A stretch of 64,000 nt of DNA. It comes from Pseudomonadota bacterium (GTDB lineage: Bacteria; Pseudomonadota; Alphaproteobacteria; Rhodobacterales; Rhodobacteraceae). Of the stretch, positions 35,245 to 44,122 are shown piece by piece. Below the pieces are notes generated by a model. The model was not told the origin of the DNA. It saw nothing but the letters and a program-made list of their open reading frames with translations, and made no database searches. The stretch lies in contig JBCAYL010000004.1 in NCBI GenBank assembly GCA_038533575.1, positions 1 to 64,000 of the forward strand. The letters are read 5' to 3'. A program made the translations under genes and the position numbers. Position 1 is the stretch's first letter. Every line of letters starts with the position of its first letter.

Positions 35245-35979
35245 ATGCCCGATCGTCAGAAAACCCTGCTGCTCACCGGCGCGAGCCGTGGGATCGGCCA
35301 CGCCACGGTGAAGCGGTTCTCGGCGGAGGGCTGGCGCGTCCTGACCTGCTCGCGCATGGCCTTTGATCCGCGCTGCCCCTGGCCCGGCGGAGAGGAAAAC
35401 CACATCCAGGTGGACCTCGCGGACCCGAACCAGACGATCGAGGCCATCGAGGAGGTCCGCGGAAAGGTCGACGGAAAACTCGACGCGCTCGTCAACAACG
35501 CGGGCATCTCGCCCAAGGGCGAGGACGGCGCGCGGCTCACCACGCTCAATACCGACCTGCGCACGTGGGGCCATGTGTTCCACGTGAATTTCTTTGCCTC
35601 GGTCGTCCTCGCGCGCGGGCTCCAGGAGGAATTGGCGGCCACGAAGGGCGCGGTGGTCAATGTCACCTCCATCGCAGGCGCACGGGTGCACCCCTTCGCA
35701 GGCGCGGCCTACGCGACCTCCAAAGCGGCGCTCGCCGCACTCACCCGCGAAATGGCCCATGATTTCGGGCCGCTCGGTGTGCGCGTGAATGCCATCGCGC
35801 CCGGGGAGGTGGAGACATCGATCCTGTCGCCGGGGACCGAGAAGATTGTGGAGCGCCTGCCGCTCCGGCGCCTCGGACAGCCATCGGAGGTCGCCGATGT
35901 CATCTGGTTTCTCTGCACCGATGCCTCGAGCTACGTCACGGGGACCGAAATCGAGGTGAACGCGGGTCAGCACGTCTGA
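35245..35979 (+). CDS. Short-chain dehydrogenase/reductase
   Basis: This 244-residue classical SDR has the cofactor motif TGASRGIG (11-18), NNAG (84-87), S142 and the catalytic YATSK (Y156, K160). The C-terminal VTGTEIEVNAGQ is typical. Substrate is unknown. It is divergent from argB, and the 68-nt gap must contain both promoters. Confidence 0.92.
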   Translation: MPDRQKTLLLTGASRGIGHATVKRFSAEGWRVLTCSRMAFDPRCPWPGGEENHIQVDLADPNQTIEAIEEVRGKVDGKLDALVNNAGISPKGEDGARLTTLNTDLRTWGHVFHVNFFASVVLARGLQEELAATKGAVVNVTSIAGARVHPFAGAAYATSKAALAALTREMAHDFGPLGVRVNAIAPGEVETSILSPGTEKIVERLPLRRLGQPSEVADVIWFLCTDASSYVTGTEIEVNAGQHV

Positions 35980-36027
35980 GCGCGGAAAGGCTCTTTCGAA
36001 GGGGCTGGAGGCGCGCGTTAGCGACTT

Positions 36028-36675
36028 TCAGGCAAGCGTGGCGATGATCGCGCGCAGGGTGTCGAGGCCCTCGCCCTTCTCCGACGAGGTGAGCACGAGC
36101 TTCGGAAAGGCCGCCGGATGCTTGGAGAGCTTTTCGCGCACCTGCGCCAGCACCGTCTCTGTCTGGCTGGCCTTGTTCTTGTCGGCCTTCGTCAGCACCA
36201 CCTGGAATGTCACTGCCGCGCTGTCGAGGAGGGCCATGATCTCCGCGTCCACGGGCTTTACACCGTGGCGGGCATCGATGAGCACGAAGGCGCGGCGCAG
36301 GTTAACCCGACCCTGGAGGTAGGATTTGAGCAGCCGCTGCCATTTTTCCACCACGGCCACCGGCGCGTTGGCAAAGCCGTAGCCCGGCAGGTCCACGAGG
36401 TAGCGGCCTTCGAGCGAGAAGAAGTTGATCTCCTGCGTGCGCCCGGGCGTGTTGGAAGCCCGTGCGAGGCCCTTCTGGCCGGTCAGCGCATTGATGAGGG
36501 AGCTTTTGCCCACGTTCGAGCGCCCGGCAAAGCAGACCTCCACCCGGTCGCCGGGCGGCAGGCCATCCATGGCGACGACGCCTTTCACGAACTCCGTGGG
36601 CCGCGCAAAGAGCTTTCGCCCCGCCTCGCGCGTGGCCGCGTCTTCGAGCTCCGCCAGCGGGAAGGGCAGGCTCAC
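36028..36675 (-). CDS. engB: Ribosome biogenesis GTP-binding protein EngB (YihA)
   Basis: This 215-residue GTPase has G1 GRSNVGKSS (51-59), G3 DLPGYGFA and G4 TKADK. It assists 50S assembly. The start is GTG at 36675, whose GTGA overlaps the stop of the MOSC gene; longer in-frame sequence overlaps that gene and is not homologous. It ends the yidC-MOSC-engB run. Confidence 0.95.
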   Translation of the reverse strand: MSLPFPLAELEDAATREAGRKLFARPTEFVKGVVAMDGLPPGDRVEVCFAGRSNVGKSSLINALTGQKGLARASNTPGRTQEINFFSLEGRYLVDLPGYGFANAPVAVVEKWQRLLKSYLQGRVNLRRAFVLIDARHGVKPVDAEIMALLDSAAVTFQVVLTKADKNKASQTETVLAQVREKLSKHPAAFPKLVLTSSEKGEGLDTLRAIIATLA

Positions 36676-37430
36676 CCGATCACCTCGAGCCCGTCGCCCA
36701 CGGCCACGGGGCCGGGCGAGACCACGCGGGCGAAGACGCCGAAATCGATGTGACCCCAGCCCTCGCGCAGCGCGCCGAGCGTGTCGGTGTCGCGCCGTCC
36801 TGTTTCCGGGTCCACTTCCGTGGCGCGGCAGCGGTCGATGCGGTCCTCGACCACAAGCTCCGCGCCGCCGAGGCGGAGCCTTTTGCCCACCCATTCGAAT
36901 TCTTCCCAGGGCCCGGTACCGTCCACCCAGAGATTGCCGCGAAAGCGGAGGGGCGAGAGGGAGCGGCCAGCCCGCTGCCCGAGGGCGCGCAGCGAGGATA
37001 GGCCGAGGAGGCTCAGATAGGGCGCGGGATTGTCGGTCATGCCCTGGCCCTCCGCGGCCGCGCGCGCGCGTACGACGCGTGCGGGTTTCCGCGCCTCGGG
37101 CCCCATGGCGCGCGCGATCCACGCCACGATGGCCGGGCCGTCCCGGTCTGGATGGGCGGTGAGATCTTCGAGCTCGGGATGGCTCAGCGTGATTTCTTCG
37201 CGCGCCTCATCGAGGCGGGATGTCACGGCCATGAGGGTCGGCACATGCGCCCCGCGGGAGAATTTCCCGCAGCGCTCCCAGGTGCTGCCATCGGCGTCGG
37301 AGTGTTCATGCGCCACCGCCCAGACCCTGTCCCAGGGCAGGGTGGCATCGGCGGCGAGCGCTACTTCGCTCAGGCTTTCGGACCCGTGCGCCTTGATCGG
37401 GTGCCGAAAGATGTGCGCCAGCGTGGCCAC
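36672..37430 (-). CDS. MOSC-domain protein
   Basis: This 252-residue protein fits MOSC sulfurtransferase-type proteins, with an N-terminal beta-barrel (IFRHPIKAHGSESLSEVAL…DRVWAV) and the C-terminal domain containing RFRGNLWVDGTGPWEEFEW and the conserved cysteine in DRIDRCRATEVDPETG. MOSC proteins handle sulfur or molybdenum cofactor. It lies directly after yidC with no gap and overlaps engB, so it travels with them. Confidence 0.88.
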   Translation of the reverse strand: MATLAHIFRHPIKAHGSESLSEVALAADATLPWDRVWAVAHEHSDADGSTWERCGKFSRGAHVPTLMAVTSRLDEAREEITLSHPELEDLTAHPDRDGPAIVAWIARAMGPEARKPARVVRARAAAEGQGMTDNPAPYLSLLGLSSLRALGQRAGRSLSPLRFRGNLWVDGTGPWEEFEWVGKRLRLGGAELVVEDRIDRCRATEVDPETGRRDTDTLGALREGWGHIDFGVFARVVSPGPVAVGDGLEVIG

Positions 37431-39272
37431 TTACTTCTCTTCGCCTTTCGCCGCCTTGCGGAAGCTCGCGCGGATATTGCCGAAGACGTCGGGCTTCACC
37501 CCCTGGCTGCGCATGATGAGATATTGCTGCGCGAAGGTGATGAGGTTGTTGGCGATCCAGTAGACGATCAGGCCCGAGGCGAAGGTGCCCAGCATGAACA
37601 TGAAGACCCAGGGCATCCAGGCGAAGATCATGGCCTGCGTAGGGTCGGTCGGCGCCGGATTGAGCTTCTGCTGGAGCCACATCGAGATGCCGAGGATGAG
37701 CGGCAGGATCCCGATGAAGATGAGCGCCACGATCGAGCCGGGCTCGGGGCCCGCGAACGGCAGGAGACCGTAGAGATTCATGATCGAGGTGGGGTCGGGC
37801 GCGGAGAGATCCTGGAAAACGCCGAACCATTCCGCATGGCGGAGTTCCAGCGTCACGAAGATCACCTTGTAAAGCGAGAAGAAGATCGGGATCTGCAAGA
37901 GGATCGGCAGGCAGCCCGCGGCCGGGTTCACCTTGTTCTTCTTGTAGAGCTCCATCATCCCTTTCTGGAGCTTCTCGCGATCATCGCCCGCCGCTTCCTT
38001 GAGCTTCTCCATCTCGGGCTGGAGCTCCTTCATTTTGGCCATGGACGCGTAGGAGCGGTAGGCCAGCGGGAAGAGGACCGCCTTGATCACGAGGGTCAGC
38101 GCGATGATGGCCCAGCCCATGTTGCCGATGAGGGCGTTGAGCCAGTGGAGCAGGGCGAAGATCGGCTTCGTCAGGAAGAAGAACCAGCCCCAATCGATGG
38201 AATCGAGGAAGCGGTCGATGCCGGCTTCGCGCTCGTAGCCGCGAATGGCCTCCCATTCCTTGGCGCCGGCGAAGAATTGCGCGCTGGCGTCCAGCGTGCC
38301 GCCCGCAGCGAGGTCGCGCGTGGGGTAGAGCGTGAGCGCCTGCATGATGCCCGTATTTTCCGACATTTGCGCCGTGGAGGTGAAGGCGGTGCCCGGCGCG
38401 GGGACGAGGGTCGTCATCCAGTAATGGTCTGTGAAGCCGATCCAGCCGTTTTCCTGCACGCGCATGGTGCGAGAGGAGGCGCGATTGTCTTCCCCGGCCT
38501 CGAGGTCGACGATGTCGTCGTAATTCACCTCGCCGAGCTCGCCGTCGGTCATCCGGATGAGGCCTTCATGGAGGATGAAGAAGCCCATCAGATCATCGGG
38601 GATGCCGTGACGGCGGATGAGGCCGTAGGGCGCGAGGCGCACGGTGGCGTCTGTGGGGTTGGTGACGTTCTGCTCGACGGTAAACATGTAATCGGCGTCC
38701 ACCGAGATCGTCTTGGAGAAGACGAGGCCCGCGGGGCTCTCCCAGGTGAGCGTGACGGGCGTGTCGACGGTGAGCGTCTGGTTGCCATCAGCCTGCCAGA
38801 GCGTCTCCGGCCCGGGGACGTCGCTCGCCTCGAGCCCGGTGCCATGGGCCCAGCCATGGGCGGCGTAATAGGCATCATCGGCGTTTTCGGGGGAGAGCAG
38901 CGTCACGATCGGGGCGTCGTCGTCGAGGCTTTCCCGGTAGTCGCGCAGGCGAAGATCGTCGATACGCCCGCCAAGCAGCGAGACTGAGCCTTCGAGGCGC
39001 GCGGTGTCGATGGTGAGGCGCGGCGCGGCGTCGAGGGCGGCGGCGCGAGCCTCTTCACTCGTCACCACGGAGCCGGGCGTCGCCGGGGCGTCAGAGCTTT
39101 CGCCGGCGACAATGGGGGCCGTGCCATCGGTGGTGGTCGTTTGGCTTGCCGTGGTGCTCGGCGCGGTGGCCGGCTCCTGCGGGGGCTCGGGCGCGAAGAA
39201 GGCCATCCACACCAGCAGGACAAGGAAGCTCAGTCCCGTCGCCAGAAGAAGGTTCTTGTTTTGCTCGTCCAT
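37431..39272 (-). CDS. yidC: Membrane protein insertase YidC
   Basis: This 613-residue YidC has an N-terminal membrane segment (LLLATGLSFLVLLVWMAFFA), a large periplasmic domain (about 30-350) and five C-terminal segments with the cytoplasmic loop KMKELQPEMEKLKE. It inserts proteins such as F0 subunit c alone or with SecYEG. In many bacteria it is next to yidD-rnpA-rpmH; here those genes are 4 kb upstream on the same strand. Confidence 0.96.
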   Translation of the reverse strand: MDEQNKNLLLATGLSFLVLLVWMAFFAPEPPQEPATAPSTTASQTTTTDGTAPIVAGESSDAPATPGSVVTSEEARAAALDAAPRLTIDTARLEGSVSLLGGRIDDLRLRDYRESLDDDAPIVTLLSPENADDAYYAAHGWAHGTGLEASDVPGPETLWQADGNQTLTVDTPVTLTWESPAGLVFSKTISVDADYMFTVEQNVTNPTDATVRLAPYGLIRRHGIPDDLMGFFILHEGLIRMTDGELGEVNYDDIVDLEAGEDNRASSRTMRVQENGWIGFTDHYWMTTLVPAPGTAFTSTAQMSENTGIMQALTLYPTRDLAAGGTLDASAQFFAGAKEWEAIRGYEREAGIDRFLDSIDWGWFFFLTKPIFALLHWLNALIGNMGWAIIALTLVIKAVLFPLAYRSYASMAKMKELQPEMEKLKEAAGDDREKLQKGMMELYKKNKVNPAAGCLPILLQIPIFFSLYKVIFVTLELRHAEWFGVFQDLSAPDPTSIMNLYGLLPFAGPEPGSIVALIFIGILPLILGISMWLQQKLNPAPTDPTQAMIFAWMPWVFMFMLGTFASGLIVYWIANNLITFAQQYLIMRSQGVKPDVFGNIRASFRKAAKGEEK

Positions 39273-39564
39273 GGGGTCCGGTTCATCCCTGCTCGTGTCG
39301 CGTGCTTTGAAAGCATGTAGTCGCGCAGAGGGCGCGTCTAAAGCCGCAAAAGGGTCGCGTCGTTCAACAGTGAGGGGCTCACGAGGTCAAGCAGAAACCC
39401 CGCTGGCAGGGGCCCCGCAGCGCGCCGCGGACCGCCTGATGCGCCAGGAGGCACAGGCTGCCGCGGCGCATCTCGCGCGGCCATGGTGTGAGTTTCCGGG
39501 CTTTTTTCTTGGGAGGGAGACGCGGGTCGCGAGGGCCGCGCCGCGGCCGGGGCAGCGGAGTGTG
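39273..39564. other. Intergenic region yidC-EAL gene
   Basis: This 292-nt gap upstream of yidC contains a GGCCGC/GCGGCC hairpin at 39534-39548 just after the EAL-gene stop on the minus strand, without a T-tract. It must hold the yidC promoter. No gene was found. Confidence 0.35.
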
Positions 39565-41127
39565 TCAGATGGCTGCGCGGCGCGCGGCGGTGTTGGCGCC
39601 CGCGAGTTTCTGCTCGTGGCGGTCCATCCAACTCAACGTGTCCGAAAATGGCATGGGCCGCGCGATGCCGTAGCCCTGCACATGCCCGCAGCCGAGCTGC
39701 GAGAGGACGGCGTGCTCGCCCATGTTTTCCACCCCCTCAGCCAGGGTCTCGAGCCCGAGCCGCTCCGCCATCATGAGGATCGCGGCGATCATGCGTTGCT
39801 GCTCGGGGTCCTCGTCCACCTTCATCACGAAGGAACGGTCTATCTTGATCCGGTTCACCGAGAAGCGGCGGATCGAGGAGATCGAGGCGTGACCGGTACC
39901 GAAATCGTCGAGGTCGATCATGCAGCCGAGCTCGGCCAGGGCCGCGATGTTGCGGGTGACGACATCGTCGTCGGAATTGGCCACCACGCTTTCGAGGACC
40001 TCGATGGACAGGCGGCCCGGCTCGATCTCGAAGCGGTCGAGCTCCCATTTGACTTTCTCAACGAGTTTCGGGTTTCGGAGCTCGTCGGGCGAGAAATTGA
40101 CCCCCACGGAGGGCACGCGGATCTCGGCCTTGTCCCAATCCTTGAGCGCGGTGAGCGCGTGGTAGAGCATGGCTTCCCCGAGCCGTTCCATCAGCCCGGC
40201 CTGCTCGATGGCTGGCAGGAACTCCGCCGGCGAGACGAGGCCGCGCTCGGCATGCTTCCAGCGGGCCAGCGCCTCGAACCCGGTCACGCGCCCCGTCTCG
40301 GTGGAGACCTGCGGCTGGAACCAAGGGTGGATGTCGCCGGAATCGAGCGCCGCGGCGGCCTCCTCGATGAGCGAATGCCGCGCCTCGATGCGAGCGCGCA
40401 TTTCGGGCGTGAAGGCACGGATGGCCGAGGGGCCGTTGCGCCGCGCCTCCACCATGGCGGCGAGGGCGGCGTCGAGCATGGCCGTGCCCGTCTCGCCGGG
40501 GCTGCGCGAGGAGAGGCAGAAACCAATGGAGGACGTGATATAGACGGTGGAGGCATCCACCGACACCGGCACCTCGATGGCCTGTTGCAGACGGCCCGCA
40601 AGTTGGATGGCGAGCTCCAGGTCGCATTTGCGCGAGGGCGGCATGGCCACTGCGAAGGTCGCGGGATCCACCCGCGAGATGATGTCGTAGTCCCGCAGGC
40701 TGTCGGCGATGCGCTCGGCCGTCTTGCTCAGGATCGCCTCCCCGGCCTTGCGGCCGTAGCGCTCTTCCAGTGTCTTGAAATCGTCGATCTCCACCGCGAG
40801 GCAGATCGAGGTGTGTCCGGCCTGGGCGCTGGGCCCGATGGAGGATTGGAGCACGTCGGTGAGCGCGTCGCGGCTATTGATGTCGCTGAGCATGTCCTCC
40901 CCGCCTGCGGGATAGGAGGGGGCGATCACGCGGATGCCGAGGAGCGCCACCACGAGCGGCACCGCGAGTGCCGCGGCGATGAGCGCCTGCTCCCCGCCCA
41001 GCCAGTAGCTCGCCAGGGATATGGCCGGGAGAAAGGCCAGCGCCTGCGGCCCGGTGAGTAGGGTGGGCAACGCGCCTCCGACGCGCCTCATCCGACCCGT
41101 GATGCCCTCGCTGCGGCGCGCGACCAT
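39565..41127 (-). CDS. Membrane EAL phosphodiesterase with degenerate GGDEF
   Basis: This 520-residue protein has two N-terminal membrane segments, a GGDEF-like domain (about 90-240) and an EAL domain (about 260-505). The GGDEF signature is replaced by RVDPATF, so cyclase activity is unlikely. The EAL domain keeps EALARW, VNFSP, IEVLES, DDFGTG, KIDRSFV and ETLAEGVE, so it should hydrolyse cyclic di-GMP. ATG 41127 follows GAGGGAGAGG; a GTG at 41169 is less likely. Confidence 0.9.
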   Translation of the reverse strand: MVARRSEGITGRMRRVGGALPTLLTGPQALAFLPAISLASYWLGGEQALIAAALAVPLVVALLGIRVIAPSYPAGGEDMLSDINSRDALTDVLQSSIGPSAQAGHTSICLAVEIDDFKTLEERYGRKAGEAILSKTAERIADSLRDYDIISRVDPATFAVAMPPSRKCDLELAIQLAGRLQQAIEVPVSVDASTVYITSSIGFCLSSRSPGETGTAMLDAALAAMVEARRNGPSAIRAFTPEMRARIEARHSLIEEAAAALDSGDIHPWFQPQVSTETGRVTGFEALARWKHAERGLVSPAEFLPAIEQAGLMERLGEAMLYHALTALKDWDKAEIRVPSVGVNFSPDELRNPKLVEKVKWELDRFEIEPGRLSIEVLESVVANSDDDVVTRNIAALAELGCMIDLDDFGTGHASISSIRRFSVNRIKIDRSFVMKVDEDPEQQRMIAAILMMAERLGLETLAEGVENMGEHAVLSQLGCGHVQGYGIARPMPFSDTLSWMDRHEQKLAGANTAARRAAI

Positions 41128-41249
41128 GCTGCCCTCTCCCTCTGATACGCGCGAAACGATCGGCAGCACTCGCCGACTCCCGCGTGGGGCGACTGTCGCC
41201 GCGTCAGGTTAACAAATCGTGCGCGAGCGCGGATTTGGGCCCGCGGCGC

Positions 41250-42077
41250 TCAGGTCCGGCGGGCGAGGCTCTCGAAATCGAAGAGCGCGGGGTCGAGCAG
41301 GTGGGAGGGCCGCGTATTCATGAGCGCGCGAAACATCTTCTGTCGCCGCCCTGGATGGTTCGCCTCCCAGCCGTCGATCAACGCCTTGACCTGCTGGCGT
41401 TGCAGCCCGTCCTGGGAGCCGCAGAGATCGCAGGGGATGATCGGATACTGCATCGCCTTGGAGAATGCCTCGCAATCGGCCTCGGCCACGTGGGCGAGGG
41501 GCCGGTAGACGAAGAGATCACCCTCCTCGTTGAGAAGCTTCGGCGGCATCGTGGCGAGGCGCGAGCCGTGAAAGAGGTTCATGAAGAACGTCTCGAGAAT
41601 GTCGTCGCGGTGATGGCCGAGCACGACCGCCGAACACCCTTCCTCGCGCGCGATGCGGTAGAGATTGCCGCGCCGGAGCCGAGAGCAAAGCGCGCAATAG
41701 GTGCGCCCGGCGGGGACCTTGTCCATGACGATGGAATAGGTGTCCTGGTATTCGATCCGGTGCGGCACGCCCATCTTCTCGAGGAACTCCGGCAGCACCG
41801 TCGCCGGGAAGCCCGGCTGCCCCTGGTCGAGATTGCAGGCCAGGATGTCCACCGGCAGAAGCCCGCGCCATTGCAGCTCCGTGAGGGCGGCCAGCAGCGT
41901 GTAGCTGTCCTTGCCGCCGGAGAGGCAGACAAGCCAGCGCGCGCCGCGTTCCACCATCCCGTACTGCTCGATCGCCTCGCGCGTGTCGCGCACGATCCGC
42001 TTCCGGAGCTTCTTGAACTCCGTGGTCTTCGGGGCCCCGTGAAAGAGCGCGTGGATCTCGTTGGCGTCGTCGAGCAT
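41250..42077 (-). CDS. ttcA: tRNA 2-thiocytidine(32) synthetase TtcA
   Basis: This 275-residue PP-loop enzyme thiolates C32 of certain tRNAs. It has SGGKDS (53-58), CxxC at C128/C131 (TYCALC) and the second pair C216/C219 (CDLC), which together hold the Fe-S cluster. ATG 42077 gives [12 protein letters not shown]; an upstream ATG at 42140 would overlap the divergent lipoprotein gene. Confidence 0.93.
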   Translation of the reverse strand: MLDDANEIHALFHGAPKTTEFKKLRKRIVRDTREAIEQYGMVERGARWLVCLSGGKDSYTLLAALTELQWRGLLPVDILACNLDQGQPGFPATVLPEFLEKMGVPHRIEYQDTYSIVMDKVPAGRTYCALCSRLRRGNLYRIAREEGCSAVVLGHHRDDILETFFMNLFHGSRLATMPPKLLNEEGDLFVYRPLAHVAEADCEAFSKAMQYPIIPCDLCGSQDGLQRQQVKALIDGWEANHPGRRQKMFRALMNTRPSHLLDPALFDFESLARRT

Positions 42078-42138
42078 GTCATCGCTATGCCAGAGCGCGC
42101 TGCGCAATCCAATGGGGCGCGCGCTGCGTAAGAGGGAC

Positions 42139-42675
42139 ATGCGATACATCCTCCTCTGCGCCGCCGTCCTCCTCGCTGCCTGCACCGGCAAGCCGAGCCT
42201 CGATGATCCCAAGCTCTCGGACCGGGAGCTCAATCTCGAGGAGTTCTTCGACGGGCGGCTCGTGGCCTATGGCCAGTTCCAGGATGTCTTCGGGACGGTG
42301 CGGCGGCGCTTCGAGGTCGTCATCGAGGGGAGCTGGGATGGCGAGACGCTCACCCTGGTGGAAGATTTCGTCTATGAGGACGGCGCCACAGAGCAGCGCA
42401 TCTGGTCACTCGTGAAGACGGGGCCCGAAACATGGGAAGGCACCGCGCCGGGCGTCGAGGGTGTGGCCACGGGCGAGGAGCGCGGTGACGTCTTCAACTG
42501 GCGTTATACGATCGACCTGCCGATCCCGGCCGCGGACGGCTCCGTGGAGACGCTGACGGTGAGCTTCGACGACTGGATGTGGCTCCTGAGCGAGGACCGG
42601 CTCCTCAACATCGCCTACATGAAGCGTTTCGGCGTCGATATCGGCGCGGTGACGATCACCTTCGAGAAGGAGTGA
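42139..42675 (+). CDS. DUF3833-type lipoprotein
   Basis: This 178-residue protein has a lipoprotein signal peptide ([15 protein letters not shown], lipid-bearing Cys15). The body matches the uncharacterised DUF3833 family: [40 protein letters not shown] and [14 protein letters not shown]. No function is established. It is divergent from ttcA with a 61-nt gap. Confidence 0.82.
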   Translation: MRYILLCAAVLLAACTGKPSLDDPKLSDRELNLEEFFDGRLVAYGQFQDVFGTVRRRFEVVIEGSWDGETLTLVEDFVYEDGATEQRIWSLVKTGPETWEGTAPGVEGVATGEERGDVFNWRYTIDLPIPAADGSVETLTVSFDDWMWLLSEDRLLNIAYMKRFGVDIGAVTITFEKE

Positions 42676-42718
42676 GGCTCCGCACCGCGCCCTCGGGGCC
42701 GGGCGCGGAGCCATGGAC

Positions 42719-42937
42719 CTACCGCATCAGATCCGGCGGCCGCGGCGGCGGCTCGCGGGCCGGGAGGCCCACATCCCGCCGGAGATGGTTCGGCAGCTGA
42801 TCTGCCGGGAGGATGCGCGGCACCCGGACGCGGCGGCGCCGGGTGGCCAGGAGCGCGCGCAGCACGGCCCAGGGGCCGTTTGCTTTGATGGCGGCCTCGA
42901 GGAGGGCGGCAGGAGAGAGATCTTCCAAACGTGTCAT
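42719..42937 (-). CDS. DUF1127-like small basic protein
   Basis: This 72-residue basic protein has a helical N-terminus (LSPAALLEAAIKANGPWAVL), a run of four arginines and LPNHLRRDVGLP, which recalls the C-terminal LxRDIGL motif of DUF1127 proteins. Those small Arg-rich proteins bind RNA and affect RNA turnover and phosphate or stress responses in Rhodobacter. ATG 42937 has GGCGGGC upstream; a longer TTG start at 43057 adds Pro-rich residues. The match is to a short motif only. Confidence 0.55.
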   Translation of the reverse strand: MTRLEDLSPAALLEAAIKANGPWAVLRALLATRRRRVRVPRILPADQLPNHLRRDVGLPAREPPPRPPDLMR

Positions 42938-43087
42938 GGCAATGCCCGCCCACGGGACACGGGGCGGTTCCTTTTTGCAAATGGGAATGGTGGCGGGAGC
43001 AGGGGCCTGCGCGCTACCGGTTCCGATGGTGGGTGAAGGGCCCCTCGACGCTGGCAATCGCTTCAGCGGGAGAGGCGGGGGCGGATC

Positions 43088-43159
43088 CTAGGTGCAGCGC
43101 ACGCCGGGATTACGCCAGGACGGGCTCGCGCCGCGGAGGAGAAATGCAAATTTTGTCAT
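43088..43159 (-). CDS. Possible 23-residue leader peptide
   Basis: An ATG at 43159 stands 7 nt after a near-perfect AAAGGAGG and opens a 23-codon frame (MTKFAFLLRGASPSWRNP…) ending in TAG at 43088. It lies 150 nt upstream of the DUF1127-like gene in the same direction, so it could be a leader peptide or small protein for that mRNA. The strong ribosome binding site is the main support. Confidence 0.4.
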   Translation of the reverse strand: MTKFAFLLRGASPSWRNPGVRCT

Positions 43160-43243
43160 GGTCGCCTCCTTTCGTGCTGGCGTGGCCGTGGGGAGGCAGT
43201 AGCAGCCCCCCGCCAGTCGACCAAGACATTTCTGCGGTCCGGG

Positions 43244-43468
43244 CTATTTCGGCGGAACGTTGTCGATCCCGGAGCCGCCCCAGGGGTGGCAGCGCGCGAT
43301 GCGCTTCATCGCCAGCCAGCTGCCTTTGATCGCGCCATGAGTCTCGAGCGCCTCGAGGGCATAGGCCGAACACGTGGGATGAAACCGGCATTCGAGCCCG
43401 AGCCACGGCGAGAGCACGAGGCGGTAGAAGCGGATGGGAAGCGCGATGAGCGCAGCGAGCGGCGACAT
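43244..43468 (-). CDS. yidD: Membrane insertion efficiency factor YidD
   Basis: This 74-residue YidD has [31 protein letters not shown] with the conserved cysteines and the terminal RCHPWGGSG. It aids YidC insertion. ATG 43468 follows GGGGAG. It is 104 nt downstream of rnpA, separated by two hairpins. Confidence 0.92.
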   Translation of the reverse strand: MSPLAALIALPIRFYRLVLSPWLGLECRFHPTCSAYALEALETHGAIKGSWLAMKRIARCHPWGGSGIDNVPPK

Positions 43469-43511
43469 CTCCCCATGATATCCCCTCGCCACGGCGCTGC
43501 AATGGCGCCTC

Positions 43512-43573
43512 GAGCGCAGAAGAGTTTTCGCAAAACTCTTTCCAAGGCTTTTCGCAAAAGCCTTTTGGCGCTC
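43512..43573. repeat. Double TTTTCGCAAAA hairpin between rnpA and yidD
   Basis: AAGAGTTTT (43520-43528) pairs with 43532-43540 and AAGGCTTTT (43544-43552) with 43556-43564, each around CGC. Outer GAGCGC (43512-43517) and GCGCTC (43568-43573) can close both in a three-way fold. The double hairpin could separate rnpA from yidD transcripts or protect the rnpA 3' end, which it touches. Confidence 0.65.
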
Positions 43574-43934
43574 AGCTCGGCGGGTTGTGCAGCGTGGCGA
43601 GGGCGCGGCGCAGATCATTAAGCAGCGCCGGCCAGGGACGGGCATCGGTCCGCCCGCTCAGACCGATGAGCACGTAGTCCCATCCCGGCTGTCCCGCCTC
43701 AGGCAGGACCGCGCGCGCGGCCTCGCGCAGGCGGCGCTTGGCGCGGTTGCGCGCCACGGCGTTGCCGACCTTCTTGGAACAGGTGAAGCCGACGCGGATC
43801 GCGGCGCCCTCCTCGGGCGCTTCGCCTGCGCCGCGGGCGCGTCCCTGGATCACGAAGCTCGGGCTCCGCGTGTGTCGCGCCTTCGCCGCGCGCAGGAAGT
43901 CCGCGCGTTGCTTGAGAGTCCGGATGTCAGACAT
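43572..43934 (-). CDS. rnpA: Ribonuclease P protein component
   Basis: This 120-residue RnpA has the signature [26 protein letters not shown], which binds the RNase P RNA. RNase P makes tRNA 5' ends, including the tRNA-Arg at 48234. ATG 43934 begins [21 protein letters not shown]. rpmH is 53 nt upstream. Confidence 0.95.
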   Translation of the reverse strand: MSDIRTLKQRADFLRAAKARHTRSPSFVIQGRARGAGEAPEEGAAIRVGFTCSKKVGNAVARNRAKRRLREAARAVLPEAGQPGWDYVLIGLSGRTDARPWPALLNDLRRALATLHNPPS

Positions 43935-43940
43935 GACAAA

Positions 43941-43960
43941 GGCCCCGCATCCGCAGGGCC
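43941..43960 (-). other. Hairpin between rpmH and rnpA
   Basis: GGCCC (43941-43945) pairs with GGGCC (43956-43960) around a 10-nt loop; on the minus strand TTTGTC follows. It could reduce rnpA expression relative to rpmH, as expected given their different protein needs. Confidence 0.35.
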
Positions 43961-43987
43961 TCCATGACGCCGCCGAGGCGTGTCGGA

Positions 43988-44122
43988 TCAGGCGCTGAGC
44001 GACTTCCGGCCGCGCGCGCGGCGGGCGTTGAGCACCTTGCGGCCGGCCTTCGTGGCCATGCGGGCGCGGAAGCCGTGGCGGCGCTTGCGCACCAGGTTCG
44101 AGGGTTGAAACGTCCGCTTCAT
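43988..44122 (-). CDS. rpmH: 50S ribosomal protein L34
   Basis: This 44-residue L34 is complete: [22 protein letters not shown] then [25 protein letters not shown] 44122 is the only start giving the family length. It heads the rpmH-rnpA-yidD cluster; dnaA/oriC genes are not nearby. Confidence 0.97.
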   Translation of the reverse strand: MKRTFQPSNLVRKRRHGFRARMATKAGRKVLNARRARGRKSLSA

